Assembly (NCBI RefSeq): GCF_004135205.1
Contig: NZ_CP035490.1
Location: 4,383,644 to 4,447,643, forward strand
DNA: 64,000 bases
From: Hahella sp. KA22
GTDB taxonomy: Bacteria; Pseudomonadota; Gammaproteobacteria; Pseudomonadales; Oleiphilaceae
Direction: 5' to 3'
A program made the translations under genes and the position numbers. The notes beneath the pieces are model-generated. The model saw only the letters and a list, made by a program, of their open reading frames with translations, was not told the origin of the DNA and ran no database searches. Below are positions 33,960 to 43,113 of the stretch, in pieces; within the stretch, counting starts at the first letter, position 1, and the number at the start of each line of letters is the position of its first letter.

Positions 33960-36305
33960 TCAGTCAGGCGCGATATAGAGCTTGATGGCGCCATGGCGCA
34001 GCAGCGCTTTGTCGTCCAGCCCTATGCGCGCCACCTGGATTTTCCAGGCGCCGGCGGCGTTTTCGTCATGGAAATCCGTGATGAAATGATCCGCCAGTTG
34101 CAGGTCGTAGTCATTGAAGCTGCCGTTTTTGTCATGCAACACATACGCCGTGCCCGCCGGGGACAACAGAGTGACCTTATAGCCGCCCAGCCAGGCGCCG
34201 CTGATGGCGAGATCCACGGAAACGCCTTTGACTTTCCCTACAGCATGTTGCGGCAGCAACACTTCTGTCGTTTCGCCTTTGGGCAAGGTGACGTCGCCGA
34301 TCTCCACTATACGCTCCGTCAGTTCCGCCGCAGCCTGCGGCTGACCTCGCAATCGCATTTCCCAATGATTCAGCACGCCTTCCTGAAACGGCGACGCATC
34401 GATCACTTGCAGAAACCACAGCCCTTGCGAGGGAATATTGCGCATCTGCGGCAGCCGATAGGAGCGCACCAGATCATCTTCCGTCAGGCCGCCCCGCTCC
34501 CGCAAACGGAAGCTCCGCCCGTCCGGCGACAACAGGTTGACCAGCAAGTCGCCGCGCCAGGGATGAGAGATATCCAGACTCACCGACGCGTCCCAAAGGT
34601 TCAGATTCTCAGACACCAGCATCGGGCTCCATAGCCCACGGGAATTATGATCGGGAATCGGCGTCGCTGCGCCATTGGCGTAATCAAAGTCCCGCGTTCC
34701 TTGCGGCAACACATTGACAGTGATGCGCTTGGCGCTTTTGAAGGGCTGGCTCGCCTTGTCGCTTTCCACGCCTTTAAGCTCCACGAAATAACGTCCCACC
34801 GGCGTCTCCGCGCCGACGCTAAAAGTCATATCGCCGCTTTCATTCGCTTGCAAGGCCCGGGGAAGCTGTACGTAAACGCCCGCCTGGGGCTGCGAAACGG
34901 ACAGATCCGCCATACCGCTCCAGTCGAACAAAGGCTGCAAACGCGCGGTCAACGAACGCATCTCGCCCTGGGGAATATCCACCACGTCCGTTTCCGGGGC
35001 GATGCGAAAGCCCGGTCGATCATCCGCCGCCAGCAGGGCTTTTTCCAGATTCAGACGACGCCCGTCGGGAATCTTGCCTTGCAACGCCGCCACTTGGTCG
35101 GCGCCATCCAGCAACGCCTGTTTCAGCGCTTGTGCGTCCAGATCAGGGTTATGCGCCGCCATCAGCCCCAGGGTTCCAGTGATCATCGGCGCCGCCATGG
35201 AGGTGCCGCTGAGGGAGCCGTAGGCGTGATTGGGCAAGGTGGAATAGATATCCGAGCCCGGCGCTGCGATATGCACTTTCTCCAGCCCGTAATTGGAAAA
35301 GCCGGACAACTCCCCTTCCCGATCCGTGCTGGCCACCGAGACAATGGCGGGATTATCGTAATTGGAGGGAAAGTGCCCATAGTGATCATTGTTGCGACCG
35401 TCATTGCCGGCGGAGAACACCATCAGCACGCCTGCGGCTTCTACACGTTGGATCGCCTCTTCCATCGCCTGCCCCGGCGCGCCGCCGCCCCAACTGTTAT
35501 TGATCGCCGCCAGCGCTTCGCCGCGACGCTTGAGATCCACCATGTAGTCCATGCAGGCGATGGCGTCGGAGGTATAACCAAAGCCATCTTCGTCGATAAA
35601 GGCGCAGGTGACCAACGCGCCGCGCCAGTTGACGCCGACGCCGCCCAGGCCATTATCGCCCACCGCCGCCATGATGCCGGCGACATGGGTGCCGTGTTTG
35701 TTGGCGTCCATCGGATCGCCGGAACGGTTAACCACATTAACGCCGTAGATATCGTCCACGTAACCATTGCCATCGTCATCACGACCGTTATTGGGGATTT
35801 CGCCAGGGTTGATCCACAGGTTGACCTGCAAATCCTCATGTCGATAATCCACGCCGCTGTCGATCATGCCCAGCAGCACATGCGTGTCTCCGGTTTGCAG
35901 GTTCCAGGCGTCCAACGCGCGAATGTCGTTGTTGCGGTCATCGACGTTGAACAGGGCCCATTGCTTAGTCAACGCGGGATCGTCCGGCGTTGCGTCCATG
36001 CGCAATGGGTAATCCGGCTCGGCGTAGGCCACAGCGGGGTCCGCAGCGAAGTGCGCCACCGCCGCTTCCGGCGTCATGCCATTGAGATCGTAACGCACCA
36101 GGGCGCCATCCCGGGTGACCGGATCAGCGGCGTTGACGCCCGCCAACGGCGCAACGCGCCGGACTCCATGGGCCAAGGCGTCGCTTTTGTATTTCACCAG
36201 CACCGCTTTCACTGGCGGCGCTTCCGGTTCCGCCCAGACGACAGTGGACAAGGGCAATAAACAGGGAAACAGCGCCACCCCGGCGCTGCAAAGATATTTA
36301 CGCAT
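33960..36305 (-). CDS. Secreted subtilisin-like serine protease (S8) with two P-like domains
   Basis: Start at 36305 has GGAG at 7 bases and gives a signal peptide (KYLCSAGVALFPCLLPL). After a propeptide-like segment (AVLVKYKSDALAHGV) comes the S8 catalytic domain with Asp in GMIDSGVDYRHED, His in KHGTHVAGIMAA, Asn in AAINNSWGGG and Ser in LSGTSMAAPMITG. The C-terminal 250 residues hold two beta-sandwich domains of the proprotein-convertase P type (SLDISHPWRGDLLVNLLSPD and a second, SVDLAISGAWLGGYKVTLLS). It is probably a secreted broad protease. Long plus-strand frames over it are shadows. Confidence 0.93.
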   Translation of the reverse strand: MRKYLCSAGVALFPCLLPLSTVVWAEPEAPPVKAVLVKYKSDALAHGVRRVAPLAGVNAADPVTRDGALVRYDLNGMTPEAAVAHFAADPAVAYAEPDYPLRMDATPDDPALTKQWALFNVDDRNNDIRALDAWNLQTGDTHVLLGMIDSGVDYRHEDLQVNLWINPGEIPNNGRDDDGNGYVDDIYGVNVVNRSGDPMDANKHGTHVAGIMAAVGDNGLGGVGVNWRGALVTCAFIDEDGFGYTSDAIACMDYMVDLKRRGEALAAINNSWGGGAPGQAMEEAIQRVEAAGVLMVFSAGNDGRNNDHYGHFPSNYDNPAIVSVASTDREGELSGFSNYGLEKVHIAAPGSDIYSTLPNHAYGSLSGTSMAAPMITGTLGLMAAHNPDLDAQALKQALLDGADQVAALQGKIPDGRRLNLEKALLAADDRPGFRIAPETDVVDIPQGEMRSLTARLQPLFDWSGMADLSVSQPQAGVYVQLPRALQANESGDMTFSVGAETPVGRYFVELKGVESDKASQPFKSAKRITVNVLPQGTRDFDYANGAATPIPDHNSRGLWSPMLVSENLNLWDASVSLDISHPWRGDLLVNLLSPDGRSFRLRERGGLTEDDLVRSYRLPQMRNIPSQGLWFLQVIDASPFQEGVLNHWEMRLRGQPQAAAELTERIVEIGDVTLPKGETTEVLLPQHAVGKVKGVSVDLAISGAWLGGYKVTLLSPAGTAYVLHDKNGSFNDYDLQLADHFITDFHDENAAGAWKIQVARIGLDDKALLRHGAIKLYIAPD

Positions 36306-36583
36306 ATTGGATCTCCGACCAATCAATTAAATCCGATATTCCTTTCAGATCCGATTGCAGACGGCGCTATGCGTCCATAGACATTCACAGCGTCATCGCG
36401 TCGATATTGTTAAATACCTTCTCATCAGTGTTTTCAGGCTTGGCGGGCGGATTATTTTTAAAGGAGTGAACGCCCAGAACCGGGCAGTCTATCTGAGGGA
36501 GCAAACACTGTCTTGGGTAGAAAAGCTGGTGGCGCAAGAGGAAATCTGTATGATCCCGCCGCTATTGGCGGCGTCAGCAACGC

Positions 36584-37798
36584 CTATGTCTTCAGACTGG
36601 AACGCTCGTCCGCCCATACAATACTGTCGCGGTACAGCTTACTGATGGCGGGGCCGCTCAAGCCCAGCTCTTCCAGCTGCGCCCAGGGAATATTCTGCAT
36701 ATCGCAGCGTTCATACAGGCGCACGGTAATCAACGCCAGGCCGGCTTTACCCTCGCCTTTGAGCAACGCGTCGATCACCATGGCGGAAAGCGGCAGTTTG
36801 CTGAGAATTTCCTCGATCGTGCGATCAAAGAACGCATCCAGCGTGGAAAACAGGCCAATAGTGAAATAGGTGTCGCGCTTATCTGGCTCAATGATCGCCG
36901 CAATCTGTTCACACATGCGGGCGCGAATCAGCGCAATGACAATCAGCGCTTTCGGCTTGTCTTCGATGCCGGACAGCGCCAGCAACATCACCCAGGCCCG
37001 CAGTTGCTCCAATCCAAGCAACACCGCCGCCTTGTGAATGGAGTCAATCGGTTGCGGACGCCGGAACGAAATGGAGTTGATCAGTTGCAGCAGCTTGACG
37101 CTCAGGGGCGGATCGCTGGCGATGGTTTTCACGATCTGATCGAACGAGGCGTCTGGATTCTGCACCATGGCGATCAAACGCAGCACCGCCAGCTTGCTCT
37201 GGGGCATTTTGCGGCCGGTGACGATCTCCGGCTTGCTGAAGAAATACCCCTGAAACAGGTCACAGCCGTTATTGAGGCAGAACTCGAAGTCGTCGTGGGT
37301 TTCAATTTTTTCCGCCAGCAAACGCACTTTCTTACGTTTACGGATCTTGTCCACCAAGCCTTTCAACGCCCCCTTCTCAATCGCCGGAAACTCCAGTTTT
37401 ACGATAGAGGCGTACTCCAGCAACACTTCCTGCCTGCTATTCAGATCGTAGTCGTCCAGGGCGATGGTGTAACCGCGTTTGGCCAGGCGCGCCACGGCTT
37501 CACAGATTTCCTTGGTGGGTTCAACCGACTCCAGAATCTCGATCACCAGCAGGTCTTTCGGAAACGGCGGCGGCTCCATCAACAACTGTTCAGTGAAGTT
37601 GACGAACGCCAGATGGCCAGAGGTGACCTCCTGGATGCTTTTCTCGGTAAACGCATTCAGCAGCACCACAGAAGTGGCTTTATCGCCATCCAGAATCGGA
37701 CCTGCAGCGGGGTCATTGGAACGAAACAGCAACTCATACCCCACTATTTCCAGCGATGCGTCGACAATAGGTTGGCGGGCGAGCAGTATCTGTTCCAT
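36584..37798 (-). CDS. EAL-HDOD signalling protein
   Basis: A 404-aa protein. The N-terminal EAL-like domain starts LLARQPIVDASLEIVGYELL; its signature is VIEILES rather than the full EAL/ExLTE set, and ALDDYDL replaces the DDFG loop, so phosphodiesterase activity is doubtful. The C-terminal half is an HDOD domain (FDQIVKTIASDPPLSVKLLQ, then LLGLEQLRAWVMLLAL). Such YuxH-type proteins act as effectors in c-di-GMP or related signalling. It is encoded a few kb from a diguanylate cyclase and the polysaccharide locus. Confidence 0.85.
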   Translation of the reverse strand: MEQILLARQPIVDASLEIVGYELLFRSNDPAAGPILDGDKATSVVLLNAFTEKSIQEVTSGHLAFVNFTEQLLMEPPPFPKDLLVIEILESVEPTKEICEAVARLAKRGYTIALDDYDLNSRQEVLLEYASIVKLEFPAIEKGALKGLVDKIRKRKKVRLLAEKIETHDDFEFCLNNGCDLFQGYFFSKPEIVTGRKMPQSKLAVLRLIAMVQNPDASFDQIVKTIASDPPLSVKLLQLINSISFRRPQPIDSIHKAAVLLGLEQLRAWVMLLALSGIEDKPKALIVIALIRARMCEQIAAIIEPDKRDTYFTIGLFSTLDAFFDRTIEEILSKLPLSAMVIDALLKGEGKAGLALITVRLYERCDMQNIPWAQLEELGLSGPAISKLYRDSIVWADERSSLKT

Positions 37799-37928
37799 GA
37801 GTGGTCGCGATTTATCCTCGGGAGGGGTATGTTTGGAATGTAGAAGTGGACGCAGGTTACGTCAAGGCGGGGGTCCGATCAGTTTTGTCTATCAAAACCT
37901 GTGCTTAAAACCCGCCCCGACGCCATCA

Positions 37929-38876
37929 TCATTGCAGATTCGCGCTTTGCAAATCCAGGTATCGCACTGGCTCGCCAGACGCCATATAGATCAGGATTTC
38001 GCGCATGCGTTCAGGGTTCAATCGCCTACCGTCCACTGAGCGTAGCTGGTCCAGAGAAAAGCAGTGTCGCGACCAGGCGGCGTCGATATCCCGCTCAAAT
38101 GTGGCGCTGCTCATGTAGTTGACCGAATCCCCATCGCCAATACGCACAACCAGTCGTCCTTCGCCGGTTTCAGTATGGGTTCTTACGGTCAGACAGAGTT
38201 GCGAATATCCGCGCCAGGAACGATCCGGATTGACGAATTCAAACCCAAACCAGCGCCCGGCTCCCGACCGCGCGCGGATAAACGACTGTTTAGCGCTTTC
38301 CTCTTCCCCATTTCCTCCAGGCGCCTCCTGCAGCAGCAAAATCTTCGGCGTTCCCAACCCGCGCCAGGAGGCCTGCAGCGTCAACCGCGACTCCATCTCC
38401 AATAGTTCAGGAAACGTCAGGCTCTGCCGCAGCAGCCACCAGAGTCCGGCGCCCCGCCAGCAGACCGCGCCAAGCATCAGGCCGATCGCCAGGATGCGCA
38501 GGGACAAGCCGCGCCCTGAACGCTCGCTATAGCCCAGCCCGCCCCACAGCCATCCCGCCATCAGGCCCGCCACGCCCATCACCGCGTCCTCCAGGCTGCG
38601 GCTTCTCCCCACCAAAGGCTGCACCAGCTCCATCAAGACCAGCAAGGCGGTCAACGCCAGGATGCGCGCAAGCGGACGTCTCGCCAGCCGTGGGGCCAGC
38701 ATGGGCGTAATCAGATAAAGAATGAACCCGGCCGGAAGATGCGCGAGATCCATTAGCTCTCCCATATAGCGCGGCCAGGGCCAGGACTTCACCGGCCAAA
38801 ACGCGCCAGCCCCCAGGGCAGCTATGACCAGCAATGCGCCGGTGGTCGACCAGAAGCGGGTCTGCTTTTCCGTCAT
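37929..38876 (-). CDS. VanZ-like membrane protein with C-terminal soluble domain
   Basis: The first 160 residues have five hydrophobic spans, including DLAHLPAGFILYLITPML and LVLMELVQPLVGRSRSLED, which is the VanZ motif (ELxQ...GR..xxxD). The remaining 150 residues form a periplasmic-looking beta-rich domain (WFGFEFVNPDRSWRGYSQLC, SLDQLRSVDGRRLNPE) similar to carbohydrate-binding modules. VanZ-like proteins are often encoded near surface polysaccharide genes; the exact role is not known. Confidence 0.75.
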   Translation of the reverse strand: MTEKQTRFWSTTGALLVIAALGAGAFWPVKSWPWPRYMGELMDLAHLPAGFILYLITPMLAPRLARRPLARILALTALLVLMELVQPLVGRSRSLEDAVMGVAGLMAGWLWGGLGYSERSGRGLSLRILAIGLMLGAVCWRGAGLWWLLRQSLTFPELLEMESRLTLQASWRGLGTPKILLLQEAPGGNGEEESAKQSFIRARSGAGRWFGFEFVNPDRSWRGYSQLCLTVRTHTETGEGRLVVRIGDGDSVNYMSSATFERDIDAAWSRHCFSLDQLRSVDGRRLNPERMREILIYMASGEPVRYLDLQSANLQ

Positions 38877-39208
38877 GCTTTCGTTTCCTGATGAGTTTTA
38901 ACTACTCGTGTTTTATCTACATGTGTTTTACATACATGTGTTTTACCTATGACAGCAGGTTTTATGCCCAAGTCGCATGCCCCGTCAGAACTGCGATCAT
39001 CCGTCCTTAACTAGTTCTCATTGGCGGATTGCAATGCAAATCGAGAGTGGCATTGCCGAAACGCCATCTATTCGATGCAGCGCCTCAAGCCGCAAGTTTG
39101 CGTCAGTCCTCTAAAACCCTTGTAAAAACAGAGCCCAAACTCAGCACAGAGGCTTCTGGCTTGAATCTTGAGTGAGTCTGTATAACTACGTATCAGAAGG
39201 TGACGCTA
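38877..39208. other. Spacer with no gene; contains 3 x 15-bp tandem repeat
   Basis: About 330 bases between a divergent gene pair. Apart from the tandem repeat at 38903-38947 no coding or structural element was recognised. It presumably holds promoters for the VanZ-like gene (minus) and the glycosyltransferase (plus). Confidence 0.5.
38903..38947. repeat. Three 15-bp tandem repeats
   Basis: Units TACTCGTGTTTTATC, TACATGTGTTTTACA and TACATGTGTTTTACC lie head to tail just upstream of the minus-strand VanZ-like start. The regular spacing could mark a regulator binding array or simple slippage. Confidence 0.6.
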
Positions 39209-40261
39209 ATGCAACCGTTACGTCTCAGTCCGGAAAGCTCAATGACGCCTAAAACTGTCCTGCTAGCCCTGGACAGCCGTGGCTACGGCGGCATAGAAAC
39301 GCATATCTCGCACCTCGCCCCCGGCTTACAGGCCCATGGCGTCAATGTGATTTTAGCGTTGCTGGCGGACTACGGCGCGCATCCACTGGAACAGCAACTC
39401 GCCGCGAGTGGCGTTCCGACGGTGAAACTAAAACGGGGCTTGCGGGAGCTGATTCACCTGCTGAATTCGACGTCCGCCGATGTTCTGCATACCCACGGCT
39501 ACAAGGCGGGCGTCATGGGTCGTCTGGCCGGCGCCGCAACCGGTGCGCCATGCGTCTCGACGTTCCACAACGGCGATCGCGGCGCTGGCAAGCTCTGGTT
39601 TTATACGTTGATTGATAAGCTAAGCGCTGGCCTCTCCACCAACATTTGCGTCAGTCGCGACATTCAGCAACGACTGCGTCCCTGGGCCAGCGATCTGGTC
39701 AACAATTTTATCGACGCGCCGGTGCTGGACCTGCCCTGGGAGAACCAGCAAAAACGAGTCCTGTTTGTAGGCAGACTGGAGAAGGAGAAAGGGCCTTCCC
39801 TCTTTCTCGATATCGCCGCCCGCCTTCCCGAGACGGAATTCCATATGTACGGCTCTGGTTCGCTGGAACCCACGCTCCGAGCACGGGCGCCAGACAACCT
39901 GACGCTACATGGTAGCGAGCCGGACCAACAGAAAATCTGGCGTAACGCCGATGAGCTGTTGATCACGTCCAATACGGAAGGCCTGCCTTATGCAGCTCTG
40001 GAAGCCATGTCCCGCGGCATTGCGGTTTTTTCCACCGCCGTCGGCGACCTGCCCCAGCTGATAGATCATGGTGAGAACGGGTTTATTTGCGCCGGCGCCG
40101 CGGACGCCTTCGCTAACGCTATTGAAAGGTGGCGAACACAAACGCTTTATGAGCGCCGTCGCCTGCGTATCGCCGCAGCCAATCGCGTCGCGAGCCAGTA
40201 CAGCGCCGCGGCCTGCATTCCTAAACTGCTTTCCATTTACGAAAAGGCCTGCGCTGTTTAG
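39209..40261 (+). CDS. GT4-family glycosyltransferase
   Basis: ATG 39209 with AAGGTG upstream is used; GTG 39200 and ATG 39242 are alternatives. The protein has the two-Rossmann GT-B form: DSRGYGGIETHISHLAPGLQ at the N-terminus and, in the second domain, KRVLFVGRLEKEKGPSLFLD and the donor-binding ITSNTEGLPYAALEAMSRGI. It transfers a sugar from a nucleotide donor. It probably belongs to the surface polysaccharide theme of this region, although it is separated from the main cluster by the cyclase gene and repeats. Confidence 0.88.
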   Translation: MQPLRLSPESSMTPKTVLLALDSRGYGGIETHISHLAPGLQAHGVNVILALLADYGAHPLEQQLAASGVPTVKLKRGLRELIHLLNSTSADVLHTHGYKAGVMGRLAGAATGAPCVSTFHNGDRGAGKLWFYTLIDKLSAGLSTNICVSRDIQQRLRPWASDLVNNFIDAPVLDLPWENQQKRVLFVGRLEKEKGPSLFLDIAARLPETEFHMYGSGSLEPTLRARAPDNLTLHGSEPDQQKIWRNADELLITSNTEGLPYAALEAMSRGIAVFSTAVGDLPQLIDHGENGFICAGAADAFANAIERWRTQTLYERRRLRIAAANRVASQYSAAACIPKLLSIYEKACAV

Positions 40262-40305
40262 AGCACCACGATTATGAATACAACCACTCCGCTGAGGGCG
40301 TTTAT

Positions 40306-41265
40306 ATGAAGTCGCCAACCGTGCCGAAGAAAGAGTTCGAGAGCTCAGGTCAACAATCCGGGATGCAAGTGCTGCTGGTCGACGATGACTTTTTCTTCCG
40401 CGAGTACATTTCCCTGCTGCTGGAAGAAGCTGGCCATAAAGTGCTGAAAGCCGCCAGCGCCGAGGAGGGATTGCACATCCTGAAAACCCATCCCTGCTCA
40501 ATCATCCTCACCGACTGGATGATGCCCGCATTCTCAGGTCTGGATTTTTGCATGCAGGTGCGACGCTGGGAGCAAGGCTACCATTACATCATCCTGTTGA
40601 CCGGTAAGGAAACCTCTGCGGAAGTAGTGGAAGGACTCAGCGCCGGCGCCGACGACTTCATCAAAAAATCCGCCTCCCCCAGCGAAATGATGGCGCGGGT
40701 CAAATGCGGCGCGCGCATCATCCAACAACATCGCAAGCTGGAAGAGCAGAAAGAGAGAATCGCCCAGTTGGCGGAGCGCGACCCGTTAACCAACGTCTAT
40801 AACCGGCACTTTCTGTACACCAGGCTGCCCGGGGAAATTAAACGCTCCAAACGCTATCACATCGAGCTATCGGTAATCATGACCGACATCGACTACTTCA
40901 AACGCATCAACGACGGCCACGGCCATTTGATCGGCGACCGCGCCCTCAAGTTCTTCGCCCGCACCCTGTCTGAAAACCTGCGCCAAAACGTCGATTGGGT
41001 GTGCCGCTACGGCGGTGAAGAATTCGTTATTGTGTTGCCCAACACAGAACTGGAAAAAGGCGTCCGCACCGCAGAAAAATTGCGCAGCATTCTGGAGCAC
41101 TCCGTGATGACCACCGAAAACGGCGAACTCAACTTCACCGCCAGCTTCGGCGTCGCCGCCCTCAGCTCCCTGAAAGACGTCTACGAAATGGAATCCCTGC
41201 TACAACTGGCGGACGAACGCCTCTATGAGAGTAAAAACAAAGGGCGTAACTGTGTTTCTTTTTGA
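40306..41265 (+). CDS. Response regulator diguanylate cyclase (REC-GGDEF)
   Basis: The N-terminal receiver (residues 20-135) has the acidic pair in LLVDDDFFFREY, the phosphoacceptor D70 in ILTDWMMP and the lysine in DDFIKKSASP. A linker coiled coil leads to a GGDEF domain (about 155-318) with RDPLTNVYNRHF, DIDYFKRINDGHGHLIGDRA and the active-site GGEEF. All catalytic motifs are intact, so it should make cyclic di-GMP when phosphorylated. No histidine kinase is adjacent. It is 44 bases after the glycosyltransferase and probably co-transcribed. Confidence 0.93.
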   Translation: MKSPTVPKKEFESSGQQSGMQVLLVDDDFFFREYISLLLEEAGHKVLKAASAEEGLHILKTHPCSIILTDWMMPAFSGLDFCMQVRRWEQGYHYIILLTGKETSAEVVEGLSAGADDFIKKSASPSEMMARVKCGARIIQQHRKLEEQKERIAQLAERDPLTNVYNRHFLYTRLPGEIKRSKRYHIELSVIMTDIDYFKRINDGHGHLIGDRALKFFARTLSENLRQNVDWVCRYGGEEFVIVLPNTELEKGVRTAEKLRSILEHSVMTTENGELNFTASFGVAALSSLKDVYEMESLLQLADERLYESKNKGRNCVSF

Positions 41266-41849
41266 GTTTAAAGTTGTCAGGAAATGATAGTGGATGATAA
41301 GGCTTTTTAGAGGAAGGTTGGGCCGATTAACCCTGGGGAAACAGCATGCGTCTTTATGACGGAATAAACATGCGACCTGTTTTGAGATTAGCGCGCCGAG
41401 GCTTAGTCAAACGAACGGGATAAATCTTCCAGCAACTCACTGCCTATCAATCTGGCAGTCGAATCACCATCGTCCATCTGAAAGAGGAAAGAGGAAAGAG
41501 GAAAGATTCAGGGTAAACCATACCCCGTTCGCCCTGAGCCTGTCGAAGGGCTTCCCAGAGCGTTAACTCAAAAAGATCCCTATCAATAGAATTGTATTAC
41601 TACCGAATTAGCAAGGTGACGATACCCAGGCCCTTCGACAGGCTCAGGGCGAACGGAACTTGGTTATTGTATTCCCAATCCACCAACTTTGTTCAGGTAC
41701 AAAAACCGATCAAAAATTAGCTCTTGAAACTCACTTCCATCGGTTCGCATTCTGTAGATAGTCATACGCTTCGCCAGATGACTTGTTAGCCCGAATATTT
41801 AATGTCGCCACTCCAACCTGCGACATCAAATTTAAGGCAGATAGGCGCC
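41266..41849. repeat. Gene-free spacer with inverted REP-like pair and (GAGGAAA)3
   Basis: The spacer holds the 26-bp REP-like repeat at 41525-41550 and its inverted copy at 41631-41656, about 80 bases apart. The extended flank GCTCTGGGAAG next to the first copy (reverse strand) matches that of the 11581 copy. A 7-bp tandem (GAGGAAA three times, 41484-41504) lies upstream. No gene was recognised. Confidence 0.75.
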
Positions 41850-42425
41850 TTATTGATCAAACGATCTGGACAGCTCCTCACTGACCTGCATGCCAGACAG
41901 GTGGCTCCTCTCGATAGCGTCTTTCACTGCTTCCTGACAGTAGAGCCCCCATGTATTGTCATACGTGGTCTTAAAGATCGCACGACTTGTAGGACTGAAA
42001 TTCAACTTGTCGATAGAAACAATACGCCCTCCCTCCATCGTTCTTCTGCTACCTGCTTCATCCGCGTTCACTATTGTCATGCAATTAAAAATGTAAAACC
42101 GCTCTCCCTGGCAATTAACGGGCAGTAATTCCCCGCATGTCGAAATCAGCTCTGCGAGCACCTTATACGCTTTGGGCGAAAGGATCATCGTCCCTGGTAA
42201 CCACATGCTGATATCAGGAATTGGACGATGTGACTCATCGTCATCAGACCTAAACTCACCAACCCAACTCCCTTCCCAAAAGGGTTCTAACGGTAGGTTG
42301 TGAAGGCTAAAGGCTAAGTACTGTCGCTGTTCCTGAATATTTTTCGCTTTGCTCAGAAACAGACGCCGATCGAAATGAAGCTGTTGATAGTCGTAACTAT
42401 CTGGCTGCAGCAAATATATTGTCAT
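41850..42425 (-). CDS. Hypothetical protein, possibly immunity-type (DUF1629-like)
   Basis: A 191-aa protein starting MTIYLLQPDSYDYQQL, with PDISMWLPGTMILSPKAYKV in the middle and a YCQEAVKDAIERSHLSGM stretch near the C-terminus. The order, a short strand start, then an S-x-KAY-x-VL helix, then a late F-K-T-x-Y-x-N strand, resembles DUF1629/Imm11-type proteins that give immunity to polymorphic toxins. The similarity is by eye and not firm. It sits between two REP-rich spacers with no toxin next to it. Confidence 0.5.
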   Translation of the reverse strand: MTIYLLQPDSYDYQQLHFDRRLFLSKAKNIQEQRQYLAFSLHNLPLEPFWEGSWVGEFRSDDDESHRPIPDISMWLPGTMILSPKAYKVLAELISTCGELLPVNCQGERFYIFNCMTIVNADEAGSRRTMEGGRIVSIDKLNFSPTSRAIFKTTYDNTWGLYCQEAVKDAIERSHLSGMQVSEELSRSFDQ

Positions 42426-42570
42426 TATTTATTAGAATAATTCGCGATTTTATAACGCGCAGAGATTAGTCAATAAGCGGTATTTTTTATATCAGCAGAA
42501 AGGTCGAAAAGCTGGCTTGCATCTATGTGCCGATAAGGAATGTTGCCCGCCATCGCGGCGGTATCACAGG

Positions 42571-43090
42571 CCCTTCGACAGGCTCAGGGCGAACGGTTTC
42601 TGGGTGGTGGTTGTCAATTCAGTAGTCAGATAACTCACTTGCCCATGATGGAGAGAACGTGTGAACAAACCACAAGCGACAACTCCACCCCGTTCGTCCT
42701 GAGCTTGTCGAAGGGCCTTCCAGAGCGTTTACCACGATCCAGTCCGCCCAAGGGGAAGATATTTACTGTTGGGTTATTGATTGGCTCAAGATCACTGCGG
42801 GACTGCAGCCCTTCGACAGGCTCAGGGCGAGCGGTTTATTGGTGGTTGTTATCAATCCAGTAGTCAGATTTTTCCCGTTCCCATGAGGGTAAGGACGTGT
42901 GAGCAAACCACAAGCGATACCCCCCACCCCGTTCGCCCTGAGCTTGTCGAAGGGCCTTCCAGAGCGTTTACCACCATCCAGTCCGCCCAAGGGGAAGATA
43001 TTTCCTGTTGGATTATTGATTGGCTCAAGGTCACTGCGAAACTGCTGCCCTTCGACAGGCTCAGGGCGAACGGTTTATTGTGGTTGTTGT
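42571..43090. repeat. Tandem duplication of a 239-bp block carrying REP-like repeats
   Basis: REP-like 26-mers lie at 42571, 42690 (reversed), 42809, 42929 (reversed) and 43048, with regular spacing of 119-120. Whole 238-239-bp units (42571-42808 and 42809-43047) are highly similar, including the stretches CCACAAGCGA and CCAGTCCGCCCAAGGGGAAG between the repeats; a third unit starts at 43048 and stops near 43090. This is a tandem duplication of a BIME-like block directly downstream of the GT2 gene end at 43114. The spacer 42426-43113 has no other recognised gene. Confidence 0.85.
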
Positions 43091-43113
43091 CATTCCAGCA
43101 CAGCTAACTCGTT

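Noticed and set aside
34647-36260. 537-codon open frame on the plus strand
   Set aside because: It is antisense to the S8 protease and has a repetitive His/Arg/Gly-rich composition typical of a shadow frame; the protease has all catalytic motifs.
42571-43090. Regularly spaced repeats considered as a CRISPR array
   Set aside because: The repeats alternate in orientation and the intervening sequences are also duplicated, so this is a tandem REP block and not a CRISPR array; no cas genes are present.
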